Of a stretch of 64,000 nt of DNA, positions 8,366 to 17,459 are shown one piece after another; the stretch's first letter is position 1; each line of letters begins with the position of its first letter. Under the pieces are notes generated by a model. It saw only the letters and a program-made list of their open reading frames with translations, did not search any database and had not been told where the DNA came from. Source of the stretch: Candidatus Nanopelagicales bacterium (GTDB taxonomy: Bacteria > Actinomycetota > Actinomycetes > S36-B12 > GCA-2699445); the NCBI GenBank assembly GCA_037045355.1, contig JBAOHO010000026.1:1-64000 (forward strand), written 5' to 3'. The position numbers and the translations under genes are program-made.

Positions 8366-11218
8366 TCAGTCCGTTCCCGGGCCGCTGAGGCCCATCGCAT
8401 CGATGATGGACCGCGCGGATCGGCGGCCGTCGTGGTGTCGGCGCGCGAACTCCGGTCCCGCCGCCGACAGTTGCTGCCAGGTCTCGGGATCGGCCGCGAG
8501 GTCGGTGATCGCTTGCGCGATCGTGGTCGGATCCGCCGAGACCAGGGGCACATCTTCGCCGTAGGCGACCAGCGCCTCGGGTCCCGGATCCGTGACGACC
8601 GGAATCCCGCTGGCCATGGCTTCGACGGCGGCGACCCCCATGATCCCCATTCCCAACTGGTCGACGAAGATGTCGGATTCACGCAGGAGTTCCGGCACCC
8701 GGTGATGGGGCACATTCGTCAGCCGCCGGTACCTGATCACGCCGGCGTCGGCCAACTCCTGCAGCACGGGGTCGATGTACCGCGAGCCCTTCAGCATGGA
8801 CTTGGACGGCAGGTGCAGCACCACCGGGACACCGTGGGGTGGGCGCCGTTCGGGGGCAGCGAAACGGTCGACGTCGATGACCACGGGAACCCATCGGGCG
8901 GCCGGGTTCTGGCCGACGAGGTCGGGGGTGCTCACCATGACGGGACCCTCCCACGACGCCAACTGTTCGTGGATGACCCTGGCACGCGTACGCAACTCGT
9001 TGGTCACCTCGGCGAAGCCGGGGTCGGGAAACGGTGACCAACGGTGAGTCCGAGCGTGCAGGTCGGGACGGCGCAGTTCCGACCCGTGGAAGATCAGCCC
9101 GACGTTGCGCCCGGAGTCTGCCAGTGCCTGGGCTTCGCGAAATCCCCGGCGCCGGGCGGGAGGAGTGCCGGGCTCGGGTGCGGCGATGACCCGCCCTGAT
9201 TCCAAGATGATGGACTGCGCGGACAGCAGTTCGCGGAACATGAGCTGGACCTGGCGCTGCAGGGTCTCGGCCGAGCGCCGCGCGATGACGACGTCGGCGG
9301 GATACTCGAAGGGGTTCTCCGGCAACCGCAGTTCCAGCGACTTGGCGTCCACCCCGCGTGCTCGCAGCGCCCGCGCCCAGGCGTACCCCTGTCCGGCGGA
9401 GTTCACGCCCCCGATCAGCACACCGGTCGGTGCCTCGATCGGGACCGGAGGCTTCGGTGTCACCCGCTCGTACAGCGCCGCCAGGACGCTCTCCTGGCTC
9501 TGCCAGGAGTTGGCACGGCGCATGTCCTCGGTGATTCGGGCGCGGTAGCGCGACGGGTCGGCCAACACGGTGCGGACTGCTCGGACCATCTCGTCGGGGG
9601 CGTTCGGGGCACACACCTCACCAATGCCGGTTCGCTTGACCTCGGCGCCGGACAGTCCGATATCGGTGGCGACGATCGGCAGCCCGGCCAGGATGTACTC
9701 GCGGAATTTGGTGGGGATCCCCAGATCCGAGTTGCCGTGGGGTCGGAAAGGGATGATCCCGATGTCGGCTGTCTTCAGATAGGCCGGCACGACGTCTGCC
9801 GGAACGTAGTCGAGGCGATGGACCCGATCTGCGATGCCCAGCTCGCGAGCTGACTCGAGAATCTCCTTGGTGGTCTTGCTGCGCCGACTGATGAGGGCCA
9901 GGTGGGTGTCCGGCAGTTGGACGAGCGCCTTGAGCGCGAGGTCCACCCCTCGCGTCTGCAGGATGGTGCCCGTATAGACCAGCAGTGGGGTCTGCGGTGG
10001 CAGACCACAGTCGCTGCGAACGTCCGACGTGGCTGTCTTGTCTGTCGCGACCGGGGAGTTGGTGACCACGGCAGGGCGGTCGGCGAGATGGAAGTGCTCG
10101 ACCATTCGGTCGGCGATCGGGTCGGAGACCGTGATGACGGCATCCATGTCGCTCATGTGCTCGGACTCCAAGCGAGCCAGGGCTGCGACCTGCAGGGCAT
10201 GGTCGCGTTTGATGCCCAACGTCCATTCGTGGGCGTCGAAGACGATCTTCGTCCGATGACCAGCTCTGTTGAGCACCCGCCGGGCCTCAATCGCAGTGGG
10301 GATCAGAGTCGGGTCGTGAACGTGGATGATGTCCGGGCGCAACTGCACCACGATGGGTGTGAAGGCATCTGCGTAGTCGCTGACGGCCGGAAACGCGGAA
10401 CGCGCGGACTCCTCGCCTTCCTGGATTCGGCGTGCCCGGCGGCGCAGGGATCGGCTGCTGGGGGAGCCACTGAGGAACTCCTGCCGGTCCCGGTCGCTCA
10501 GCCGTTCCCGGTAGGCATCGAGGCGGCGTGCGATCCGACCGGGCGACTGTCGGTGGGGGGCACCCAAGAGGCCGGACACGGCGCTGGGCGGTGGGGTCTC
10601 GCGTTGGCGGTCGAGCCGATGCGTGGCCACGGCCGGACGCAACACGACGACGGACTCTTGGATGAGGTAGTCGCCGTGCGGCTCGTTTCTCGGGCTGCGG
10701 CCGACGAGGACCGAGTCGTACCCCACTTGGGACAGTGAGCGCGCGACTTTTTGGACCCGGGAGTCGACGTCGACGGTGTTGTTGACCAACGACACGACCA
10801 AGGGCGGTCGCACCGCTGGATCGACGAAGTAGTGGGGAGCGTCCGGCCAAGGGAGTCGGTCACGGTCGAGGAGACTCCGCACATTTGCGGTGGTGGCGGG
10901 CAGGCCTCGCTCAGACAGGGTCTGGAGGATTCGCATCGCGGTTTCCTGGCCCGCGATGACAGGCAGGGCGGGAAACCGTTCGGCCACGCACCAGGCGAAG
11001 GGTTGCGATCCCTCGTCGGCGCAGACCACAGCGGTCACGTCACCGGACTCCACGGTCGCGGTGAGATCGGCCAGCGCCTTGTCGGCCCAGATCCAACTGC
11101 GCGGCCGACCGTCGCTGGGGCGCGGCTGGGCGGGGGCGCGAGACACCTGGATAGGCCCCAGCAGTGCCAAACTCGGGTCGACGTCGATGTCTGGGTCACG
11201 AGACAGCAGGACGATCAC
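8366..11218 (-). CDS. Two-domain fusion of GT-B glycosyltransferases (GT4-like)
   Basis: One 950-residue protein. Residues 1-135 are an extra N-terminal region of unknown fold. Residues ~138-585 form a GT4-type transferase: VVSLVNNTVDVDSRV, IIHVHDPTLIP (298-307), FDAHEW, VYTGTILQTRGVDLAL (~414), and PTKFREYILAGLPIVATDIG (502-521). Residues ~597-950 form a second GT-B unit: GVNSAGQGYAWARAL, LIFHGSEL (708-715), a PSKSMLKGS loop (~805), and GVAAVEAMASGIPVVTDPG (861-879). Two nucleotide-sugar transfers could be made in sequence by one enzyme. GTG 11218 overlaps the stop of the upstream gene (GTGA), indicating coupling. Donor and acceptor are unknown. Confidence 0.88.
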   Translation of the reverse strand: MIVLLSRDPDIDVDPSLALLGPIQVSRAPAQPRPSDGRPRSWIWADKALADLTATVESGDVTAVVCADEGSQPFAWCVAERFPALPVIAGQETAMRILQTLSERGLPATTANVRSLLDRDRLPWPDAPHYFVDPAVRPPLVVSLVNNTVDVDSRVQKVARSLSQVGYDSVLVGRSPRNEPHGDYLIQESVVVLRPAVATHRLDRQRETPPPSAVSGLLGAPHRQSPGRIARRLDAYRERLSDRDRQEFLSGSPSSRSLRRRARRIQEGEESARSAFPAVSDYADAFTPIVVQLRPDIIHVHDPTLIPTAIEARRVLNRAGHRTKIVFDAHEWTLGIKRDHALQVAALARLESEHMSDMDAVITVSDPIADRMVEHFHLADRPAVVTNSPVATDKTATSDVRSDCGLPPQTPLLVYTGTILQTRGVDLALKALVQLPDTHLALISRRSKTTKEILESARELGIADRVHRLDYVPADVVPAYLKTADIGIIPFRPHGNSDLGIPTKFREYILAGLPIVATDIGLSGAEVKRTGIGEVCAPNAPDEMVRAVRTVLADPSRYRARITEDMRRANSWQSQESVLAALYERVTPKPPVPIEAPTGVLIGGVNSAGQGYAWARALRARGVDAKSLELRLPENPFEYPADVVIARRSAETLQRQVQLMFRELLSAQSIILESGRVIAAPEPGTPPARRRGFREAQALADSGRNVGLIFHGSELRRPDLHARTHRWSPFPDPGFAEVTNELRTRARVIHEQLASWEGPVMVSTPDLVGQNPAARWVPVVIDVDRFAAPERRPPHGVPVVLHLPSKSMLKGSRYIDPVLQELADAGVIRYRRLTNVPHHRVPELLRESDIFVDQLGMGIMGVAAVEAMASGIPVVTDPGPEALVAYGEDVPLVSADPTTIAQAITDLAADPETWQQLSAAGPEFARRHHDGRRSARSIIDAMGLSGPGTD

Positions 11219-12540
11219 GAGGCCGCCAACTGCATGACCTGTTCCAGCGCCGGGCCCAGGGCGGCCTCGCGACTCAGGCTCGCACCGAATTTCTGTGCCG
11301 CAGACAGGTCGGTCGAGTCGCCAGAGCGTGAGTCGGAGATGGCGGCTCGCAGAGTGTCCGCGGCCGCGTCGATCGTCATCGCGCTGGTCAGATGGAACCG
11401 GGGATAACCGGCCAGCACCCGCACCGCATCCGACTGCGGGTCGACGATGCCGGCGATGGGAAGTCCGGTGGCACCGTATTCGTACGTCTTGCCGCCGGTG
11501 ACCATGACGCCCCCCTCCTTTGCCAGCAACAGCACGTCCAGATCCGCATAGGCGGAGGCGATCTCGGTTCGGCTGAGGTGGCCGTGCCAGGAGACGCCGT
11601 CGGTCGCGGCGATCTGGGCGGCGGCCGCCTGCCACGCCGGCGACCCCGTGGCGTAGCCCAAGGGACCGATGAAGAGCAGCTCGGCGGGGTGGGTCAGTTC
11701 GGCGTGGACCCGCTGCCACGCACCCAGGACCACGTCCATCGGGAAGTTCGTGGGGACCAAGCCGACGTAACCGACTCGCAGTCGGTCGCCGGGGGTTGCC
11801 CGAATGAGGCTCGGATCGACGGTACCGGGATCCCAGCCGTTCTCCACTACCTGGAATCTGTCCGCGAACTGGGGGAAGCGATCCCGGTGCCAGTCGGCGA
11901 TGGGCGGGTTCACGAACCACATCTGCGATGCGCAACGGAACCACCGTTCCGCGAAGGGCCGACGCGCGGCGAACAACTTGTGCTCGCCCCCGGTGAACAC
12001 GTCTGCCAGGAACGAGTCCCGGTCGTCCAACACGACTGGGATCGCGTCATCGGAACCGACGTTCACTGCGGCCTCAAGATCGCCGTAAGGCGATCCGGTG
12101 GACCAGATCAGATCCACGGGATCATCGTGGTGCAGTTGCCGCAGGGCATCGTCGATCCGCGGCAGCCAGGTGTCGTACACCTTCTCCGGGAACGCGGGGA
12201 CAATGCGGTTGCGCTTCTTGGCATGATCGCTGGAGTCGCCGGCTCGTTCAGGGCCCCAGTCGTTGATCACCGGCCAGGCGTTTTCGGGATAGAAGGGTAC
12301 GTACCGCATAGCGATCCGAGCGTCGATTCGCTGTTCCAGGCTGGTGTCGGCGCCGTAGTGGATGAGGAAGACCTCACGGTCCGCGGCGATCACAGTCACG
12401 CGAGCACCAACTTTGGCCAAGGCGTTGGCGACGGCCAGAGGTCGAAATGCCCCGGATCCACGGAAGGGCGGGAAGCCCCAACTCACCACGGCGATGTGGG
12501 GGCCCGTCACCCGCTCATGATGCCATGGTGCCGACCACAC
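11215..12540 (-). CDS. GT4-family glycosyltransferase
   Basis: 441 residues from GTG 12540, which has GAGG eight bases upstream; an in-frame GTG at 12510 begins MTGPHIAVVSWGFPPF and would also make a complete protein. Sugar-transferase features include the N-terminal SWGFPPFRGSGAFRPLAVANALAKVGARVTVIAAD block, a central LRVGYVGLVPTNFPMDVVLGAWQ, and a KEGGVMVTGGKTYEYGATGLPIAGIV acceptor-domain block with the family's conserved glutamate. It is cytoplasmic or membrane-peripheral and probably adds one sugar to the growing cluster glycan. The stop overlaps the start of the two-domain transferase. Confidence 0.85.
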   Translation of the reverse strand: MWSAPWHHERVTGPHIAVVSWGFPPFRGSGAFRPLAVANALAKVGARVTVIAADREVFLIHYGADTSLEQRIDARIAMRYVPFYPENAWPVINDWGPERAGDSSDHAKKRNRIVPAFPEKVYDTWLPRIDDALRQLHHDDPVDLIWSTGSPYGDLEAAVNVGSDDAIPVVLDDRDSFLADVFTGGEHKLFAARRPFAERWFRCASQMWFVNPPIADWHRDRFPQFADRFQVVENGWDPGTVDPSLIRATPGDRLRVGYVGLVPTNFPMDVVLGAWQRVHAELTHPAELLFIGPLGYATGSPAWQAAAAQIAATDGVSWHGHLSRTEIASAYADLDVLLLAKEGGVMVTGGKTYEYGATGLPIAGIVDPQSDAVRVLAGYPRFHLTSAMTIDAAADTLRAAISDSRSGDSTDLSAAQKFGASLSREAALGPALEQVMQLAAS

Positions 12541-12570
12541 CCCGCTGTGCCTCGGATGTGAGTCCGGGGA

Positions 12571-14886
12571 TCACTCGACCAGCGTCACGGCACCGTTCTT
12601 GGCCACGGTGACCTTCACCCGCAGGGGAGCGCCCGACCCGGCTTCGTTGACCGCCTGCACCACGATGGTGGCCGGCCCCTTGGGGAGTTCCGGCAGGGTG
12701 ACCCCGGCCTTCTTGGCCTCCACCTCTTCGCTGCCGGCCTTGACGACATAGCCCGTGATCCTGCTACCACCGTCCGATTCCGGGGCGACCCACCGCAGCC
12801 GGTACTTCTTGCCGTACTTGGCGAGTTCCGGCGTCAGTGGTGCACCGGGAACTGTGCGCGGTGTCACCTCGACGGGCTCGGAGTAGGGCCCCAGGCCTCG
12901 CTTGGTGATGGCCGCGACCCGGACCTGGTAGTTGGTGCCGTTCTGCAGTTTCCGGGCCCCGGCACGCAACTTGGTCGCCGACTTGGTGTCGGCCACGACC
13001 GTGCGCCAACCGAACGATGGGTCGAGCAGTTGAACCCGGAAACCACGGACGGACTTCAGAGTCTTCTTCAGCGCCTTGTACTCGGCGATCTCCTTCTTGG
13101 TCGCCTTGTCATCCGGCTCCGGAGGCCATGCCCATCGGATCATGGCCTTGTTGTTACGCGGTTCGGGCGTCACGGTCAGCTCCGGCAACGCCTTGATGGC
13201 AGCGGCACTGGTGAACATCTGGAAGGTGGTGCTCAGGCTCTGGTCGGCGCTGATGCGCAGTTCCGGTGCGGCGACGACCTGCTTGAACCCGCTCGCGATG
13301 AGGCCGGCATAGGGCGCGACCAGGGACGAGGCGACCGGCGTGACGGAAGCACCGGGGGAGGTGGTGACCACGAGCACCTTGCCACCGGGCTCGTTGTAGA
13401 TGATCTGATTGCCGTTGATGGAGGCTTGGGTCCACTCGGGGGCCAGGTGCCAGTACTGCGTCAATCGGCCCCGCTTGCCCCACGTCAGGCTGTCGATGAC
13501 CTCGAGGGACTTGCGCGCCTCGTCGACCAGGACCTCGCGGATCTGGGGCGGCCCGTTGTCGGACGACTCCATCGTGATGGTGTCGAGGGTGCCGTCCCGC
13601 TTGACGTTCAGGGAGCGCACCTTGAGGTCGTTCTTGTACTTGCTGGCCGGCATGGCCCGGTTGTGCGCGACGTTGGATTTCAGCCAGTCGGTGAGATCCG
13701 TCGAGGCGTCGTAGTCGTACTGACCTGGGTCGACCAGGACAGGCAAGCCTTGGGACTGCCAGGTGATGGCCTGGTTGTCGTCGTGACCGTGGGCTCCGCG
13801 CCGGTCACGGTTCAGTGCCGTCCAGTAGGTCGTGTTGGTGTCGGTCCACGACCAACGACCCATCGCCACCCCGGCACCGGAATCGACGAACTGGAGCGGA
13901 CGGGCCGGGTTCGGATCGGGCTGGCGGACCGCGTCATCCAACCGGGAGTTACCGATGGTGGCGATGCGACCAGTGGGGCTCACGAGGTGCGGCAGCACTT
14001 CCGCCGCCTGGTTGACCCGCTGGTCGATGGCGGCAGCCTCTGCGGCATAGCCGCGGTTACGCAGGTCGTCGGCCACCTCGCGCCAGCCGACGACGTTGAC
14101 CGACTGGTAGAGAGTCGACCCCTCGTAGGACCAGCCGTTGGAGCTGAACACCTGGGCCGAGTCGTTGATCAGGCGATCGATCGCGATTTGGCGGTAGTCG
14201 GGGCGATCCAGCCGCTTGGCCAGATCGAGCAGGACGAGGTTGGCGAGCATGCCGTGGTTGTGGACCTCGCGCTGGGGTGGTCCCTTATAGCGGTTCGGGT
14301 CGACGAGCGCTTCGGCATGCATCGTCAGAAGGTCGCGGATGCGCTCGGCTCCCGTGTAGCTGGACAGACACAGCAACGCCTCCGCCCGCCGGAAGGTGGT
14401 CCCTTCGTCCCAGCCGATCGAGTTCGACAGGTCGGTCAACTCCGGGGTGGCGCTGCCGGGGTCGGGGAAGTTGCGGGCGGCTCGGATCGCGGGCACGGCC
14501 ATCTGTTCGGCCAGGTCGTTGCGACCTTGCTCCTGGAAGTCGACGGCAGCCACCGCCAGCCAGAGCAAGGAGCGGTACCACATGACGCGGGAGACGTCGA
14601 CGAACGGCGAAGTGCCGATCTCGAAGGTGTTCAGGTCGATCGGCTGAGTCTCGTCCAGCAGGGTCAGGGTGCCGGGCGGATCGAACCGGGAACTTCCGCG
14701 GTACAACTCCAGCCGGCTGAGCGGGCGGGCACACCACTCCGACTGAGGCACGGGACTCGTCACAGCCGAGACGGCCACGGTGGGCTGGGCTGGGGCTGCC
14801 TGAGCTACTGGGGGTGCGGTCAGGAGGGCCAGTCCAGCGCCAAGCGCGACGACGCTGCCGAGGACACGTCTGCTGGGGGAGTTCAC
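12571..14886 (-). CDS. Secreted heparinase II/III-like polysaccharide lyase with C-terminal fibronectin-III-like domains
   Basis: About 771 residues from GTG 14886, chosen because it directly precedes a signal peptide (SRRVLGSVVALGAGLALL, then APPVAQAA). An all-helical toroid follows (WYRSLLWLAVAAV; NHGMLANLVLLDLA; WSYEGSTLYQ), then a beta-sandwich with RRGAHGHDDNQAITW and LVDPGQYDYD. These match the HxHxD and PGxYxY motifs of heparinase II/III and alginate-lyase-like proteins. The last ~200 residues resemble one or two fibronectin type III modules. Such lyases cut uronic-acid glycans by beta-elimination. Next to genes for an amino-uronic acid, a trimming or turnover role on the cell's own polymer is plausible. 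In-frame starts further upstream, to 15006, cannot be excluded. Confidence 0.83.
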   Translation of the reverse strand: MNSPSRRVLGSVVALGAGLALLTAPPVAQAAPAQPTVAVSAVTSPVPQSEWCARPLSRLELYRGSSRFDPPGTLTLLDETQPIDLNTFEIGTSPFVDVSRVMWYRSLLWLAVAAVDFQEQGRNDLAEQMAVPAIRAARNFPDPGSATPELTDLSNSIGWDEGTTFRRAEALLCLSSYTGAERIRDLLTMHAEALVDPNRYKGPPQREVHNHGMLANLVLLDLAKRLDRPDYRQIAIDRLINDSAQVFSSNGWSYEGSTLYQSVNVVGWREVADDLRNRGYAAEAAAIDQRVNQAAEVLPHLVSPTGRIATIGNSRLDDAVRQPDPNPARPLQFVDSGAGVAMGRWSWTDTNTTYWTALNRDRRGAHGHDDNQAITWQSQGLPVLVDPGQYDYDASTDLTDWLKSNVAHNRAMPASKYKNDLKVRSLNVKRDGTLDTITMESSDNGPPQIREVLVDEARKSLEVIDSLTWGKRGRLTQYWHLAPEWTQASINGNQIIYNEPGGKVLVVTTSPGASVTPVASSLVAPYAGLIASGFKQVVAAPELRISADQSLSTTFQMFTSAAAIKALPELTVTPEPRNNKAMIRWAWPPEPDDKATKKEIAEYKALKKTLKSVRGFRVQLLDPSFGWRTVVADTKSATKLRAGARKLQNGTNYQVRVAAITKRGLGPYSEPVEVTPRTVPGAPLTPELAKYGKKYRLRWVAPESDGGSRITGYVVKAGSEEVEAKKAGVTLPELPKGPATIVVQAVNEAGSGAPLRVKVTVAKNGAVTLVE

Positions 14887-15103
14887 CGGTTCGTACCGCC
14901 TGTGTCTTGTGGTGGGTGGCTGGAGCGAGGTTCGGAGTTGGTGGGTGTTCTTTGTTCCAGTGTTCGTCATTCCAGCGTAGGTGTGTCGGAGTACTGCTGT
15001 GCTCACTGTTGACCGTTACTGGGGGTAGGTCGATCCCCACCCCGCCCGGTTGTTATGGATTCGTAACCAAAATCAGGCGCAACTCAACTTCACGGAGAGT
15101 TAG

Positions 15104-16459
15104 TTGTTCTCCGCGAACCTGGTCCATCATAGGGACGTGGTTCGCAGTCGTCTCATCCAGTGGCCCCTGGCGGTCGTCGTCCTGATCGGGGGCCTCGCCG
15201 CTTCGCCGGCAGTTGCCGCCGATTCCGGTTCCAGCACTGCCGGGCAGGTGCAGGCGCCCGTCGTTGCCGGCAAGAAGCCGAAGGTGCCGGCCTTCCGCGT
15301 GACCCCGCCGCCTCGTCGTGTCGGGGTCTTGGACTCCGGGGTGTTCGGTATCCACTCCTATCAGGGCAAGCCGGGACTCACGGCCGGCAGCTACCGGCAC
15401 AACTGCTATCCGCTGTGGCGGAAGATGAATCCCGAGAAGGGCGTCTACGACTGGTCGGTCGCCGATGAATACATCGACAAGGCAGCCGGCGAGATGGGCT
15501 TCTCCGACGTCATGTTCAGTTTCTGCGGGACCCCGGCATGGGCGGCATCAGGGCCGGTGAAGAACCCATCCCGCGAGTACTGGGGCGAGAGTTCCACCGC
15601 AGCGCCGAAGGACATGGAGGACTGGCGGACCTTCCTGCGTGAGTTCATCTCCCGCTATTCGAGCCGAATCTCCGCGTACGAGGCGTGGAACGAGGCCACT
15701 GCGCAGTATCTGTGGCAGGGGACCCCCGACGAGATGGCCCAGATGACGAAGATCCTCTACGACGTCGTCCAGGAACTCGATCCGTCGGCTCGAGTCATCT
15801 CGGCCAACTCCCAGATGGGCGAGCAGCCGGCCTGGTTCGCGTACTTCTTCCCCCGCTACATGAAGGGTCTCGCCGCGCGCGGCTGGCCGGTCGACGTGGT
15901 CGCGATCCACAGCTACGCGGGGCACCCGGACAAGATCCCCGCCGAAGAGGGGGTCGTCAAACGAGCCCAGACGCTCGACATTCTCGTCGCGGCCGTCAAG
16001 CGAGCCAAGATCCCGAGTCGGATCGAGTTGTGGGACACCGAGACGAACTACCTGGGCAAGGCCCAGCCGCGCCTCCAACAGGCCATGGTCATGCGCACCT
16101 ACCTGGACTCCTGGGCTCATGGACTCAAACGCACCTATTGGTACATGTGGGTTCGCGAGCCGTACCCATGGCTCGGAATCCAGATGATGGACGGCGCCCC
16201 CGGTGTCGTGTCCTACAACTCGCTGGTGCAGTGGACCCGCGGCACCCGGTTCGTCGGATGCGGACAGGACCGTGCGCTGACGATCTGCGAGTTCCAACGC
16301 GGGGCAGCGAAGTTCCAGATCGCCTACGCGACCCAGTACCGCGGTCGACAGAAGCTCGCGGTGTCGGGCCCCACCACGGTGTGCGAGCCCACCGGCGCGC
16401 CCTGTCGCCAGGTGAGCAAGTCGGTCACCGTCACCTACATGCCCGTCAAGATCGGCTGA
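15104..16459 (+). CDS. Secreted clan-A glycoside hydrolase (GH39/GH5-like)
   Basis: 451 residues from TTG 15104, which has GGAGAG five bases upstream; GTG 15137 is an alternative. A signal peptide (WPLAVVVLIGGLAASPAVAA) leads into a TIM-barrel glycosidase. The likely acid/base is E197 in AYEAWNEAT and the likely nucleophile is E313 in IELWDTETN. Other landmarks are FSFCGTPAWAAS and VVAIHSYAGHP. The exact GH family cannot be fixed by eye. The gene faces away from the lyase gene and its end overlaps the wbpB-like gene by 14 bases. It probably acts on the same extracellular glycan. Confidence 0.8.
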   Translation: MFSANLVHHRDVVRSRLIQWPLAVVVLIGGLAASPAVAADSGSSTAGQVQAPVVAGKKPKVPAFRVTPPPRRVGVLDSGVFGIHSYQGKPGLTAGSYRHNCYPLWRKMNPEKGVYDWSVADEYIDKAAGEMGFSDVMFSFCGTPAWAASGPVKNPSREYWGESSTAAPKDMEDWRTFLREFISRYSSRISAYEAWNEATAQYLWQGTPDEMAQMTKILYDVVQELDPSARVISANSQMGEQPAWFAYFFPRYMKGLAARGWPVDVVAIHSYAGHPDKIPAEEGVVKRAQTLDILVAAVKRAKIPSRIELWDTETNYLGKAQPRLQQAMVMRTYLDSWAHGLKRTYWYMWVREPYPWLGIQMMDGAPGVVSYNSLVQWTRGTRFVGCGQDRALTICEFQRGAAKFQIAYATQYRGRQKLAVSGPTTVCEPTGAPCRQVSKSVTVTYMPVKIG

Positions 16460-17459
16460 GTTCCCCCGGCACCAGCTGCTGGGTCTCGCCCGTGGCGGCT
16501 GCCGCGAGGACGGCCTCGGCGACCGCCAGGGTGCGGGCACCCTCGGCGAGACTGACAGTCGTCTCTCGGAGTCCGAGTACGGCATCGCGGAACGCCTCGT
16601 GCTCGGTTCGCAAGGGTTCCGGTTTCGGGAACGAGTAGCGGATCACGTCGCCTTCGGTGACACCGCGGAAGCCGGCGATCTGGGCCCACTGAGTCGTGGG
16701 AACGAGACCATTGGCGTAGAAAGTCAGATCGGCCGAAATCGTGTCGGCGACGAACGCCCCGCGCTCGCCGGTGATCGTGGTGACCCGTTCCTTCAACGGT
16801 GACAGCCAGTTCACCAGGTGATTGGTCACAGTGCCGTCGGCCAGTTGGCCGGTGATCGCGACCAGGTCCTCGTGCGGTCGTCCGGAACGGTGTGCGGTGC
16901 GGGCGGACACGTTCGCGAACGGTTGCTGGGTGACCCACGCCGTGAGGTCGATGTCGTGGGTGCCCAGGTCCTTGACGACCCCGACGTCGGCGATGCGGGC
17001 GGGGAACGGGCCCGTGCGGCGAGTGCTCACCTGGAACACCTCGCCGAGGTCGCCCGACTCGAGTCGGGCCCGCGCCTGCTGGAGTGCCGGGTTGTAGCGC
17101 TCGATGTGGCCGACGCCACCGACGACGCCGGCGTCCCCGAACGCGGCCACGATCTCAGCGGCCTCTGCGCTGGTGGCGGCCAGCGGTTTCTCGATCAGCG
17201 CCGCGACCCCGCGCGCCGCCAACTGCAGGGCGATGCCGTGGTGAAAGGCCGTCGGGACAGCGATGACGCAGTAGTCGAGGTCGGCGGCCAGCAGTTCATC
17301 CACATCACCGCGAACTTCGAGATCGGCTGATACGTCGTGGGGATCACCCACCGGGTCCGCGACTGCCACCAGTTCGACGCCATCGAGGCTTCGCAACACA
17401 CGGGCGTGGTGGCGGCCCATCATGCCGAGACCGATCAGTCCGGCGCGCAAGTCGGCCAT
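16446..17459 (-). CDS. wbpB: UDP-GlcNAcA 3-dehydrogenase (WbpB/WlbA-like, Gfo/Idh/MocA family)
   Basis: 337 residues with the Gfo/Idh/MocA layout: N-terminal NAD site (GLIGLGMMGRHHARVL), EKPLA lysine motif near residue 90, GHIERYNPAL, and VGVVKDLGTHDID with the active-site aspartate/histidine region. WbpB oxidises C3 of UDP-GlcNAc uronic acid, giving the ketone that WbpE aminates. Its start overlaps the stop of the aminotransferase gene by one base (TGATG), and an acetyltransferase gene comes just before, so the three form an operon wbpD-wbpE-wbpB. The function assignment leans on that context, since the superfamily itself is broad. Confidence 0.82.
   Translation of the reverse strand: MADLRAGLIGLGMMGRHHARVLRSLDGVELVAVADPVGDPHDVSADLEVRGDVDELLAADLDYCVIAVPTAFHHGIALQLAARGVAALIEKPLAATSAEAAEIVAAFGDAGVVGGVGHIERYNPALQQARARLESGDLGEVFQVSTRRTGPFPARIADVGVVKDLGTHDIDLTAWVTQQPFANVSARTAHRSGRPHEDLVAITGQLADGTVTNHLVNWLSPLKERVTTITGERGAFVADTISADLTFYANGLVPTTQWAQIAGFRGVTEGDVIRYSFPKPEPLRTEHEAFRDAVLGLRETTVSLAEGARTLAVAEAVLAAAATGETQQLVPGELSRS

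Noticed and set aside
11219..11944. N-terminal extension of the fused transferase beyond GTG 11218
   Set aside because: The added ~240 residues are Arg/Gly-rich shadow of the upstream transferase gene; the GTGA overlap gives a natural start.
10498..12561. Long open frames on the plus strand opposite the glycosyltransferase genes, up to about 390 codons
   Set aside because: They are Gly/Arg/Val-rich reverse complements of clear transferase frames, lack family motifs and ribosome-binding sites, and are expected by chance in GC-rich DNA.
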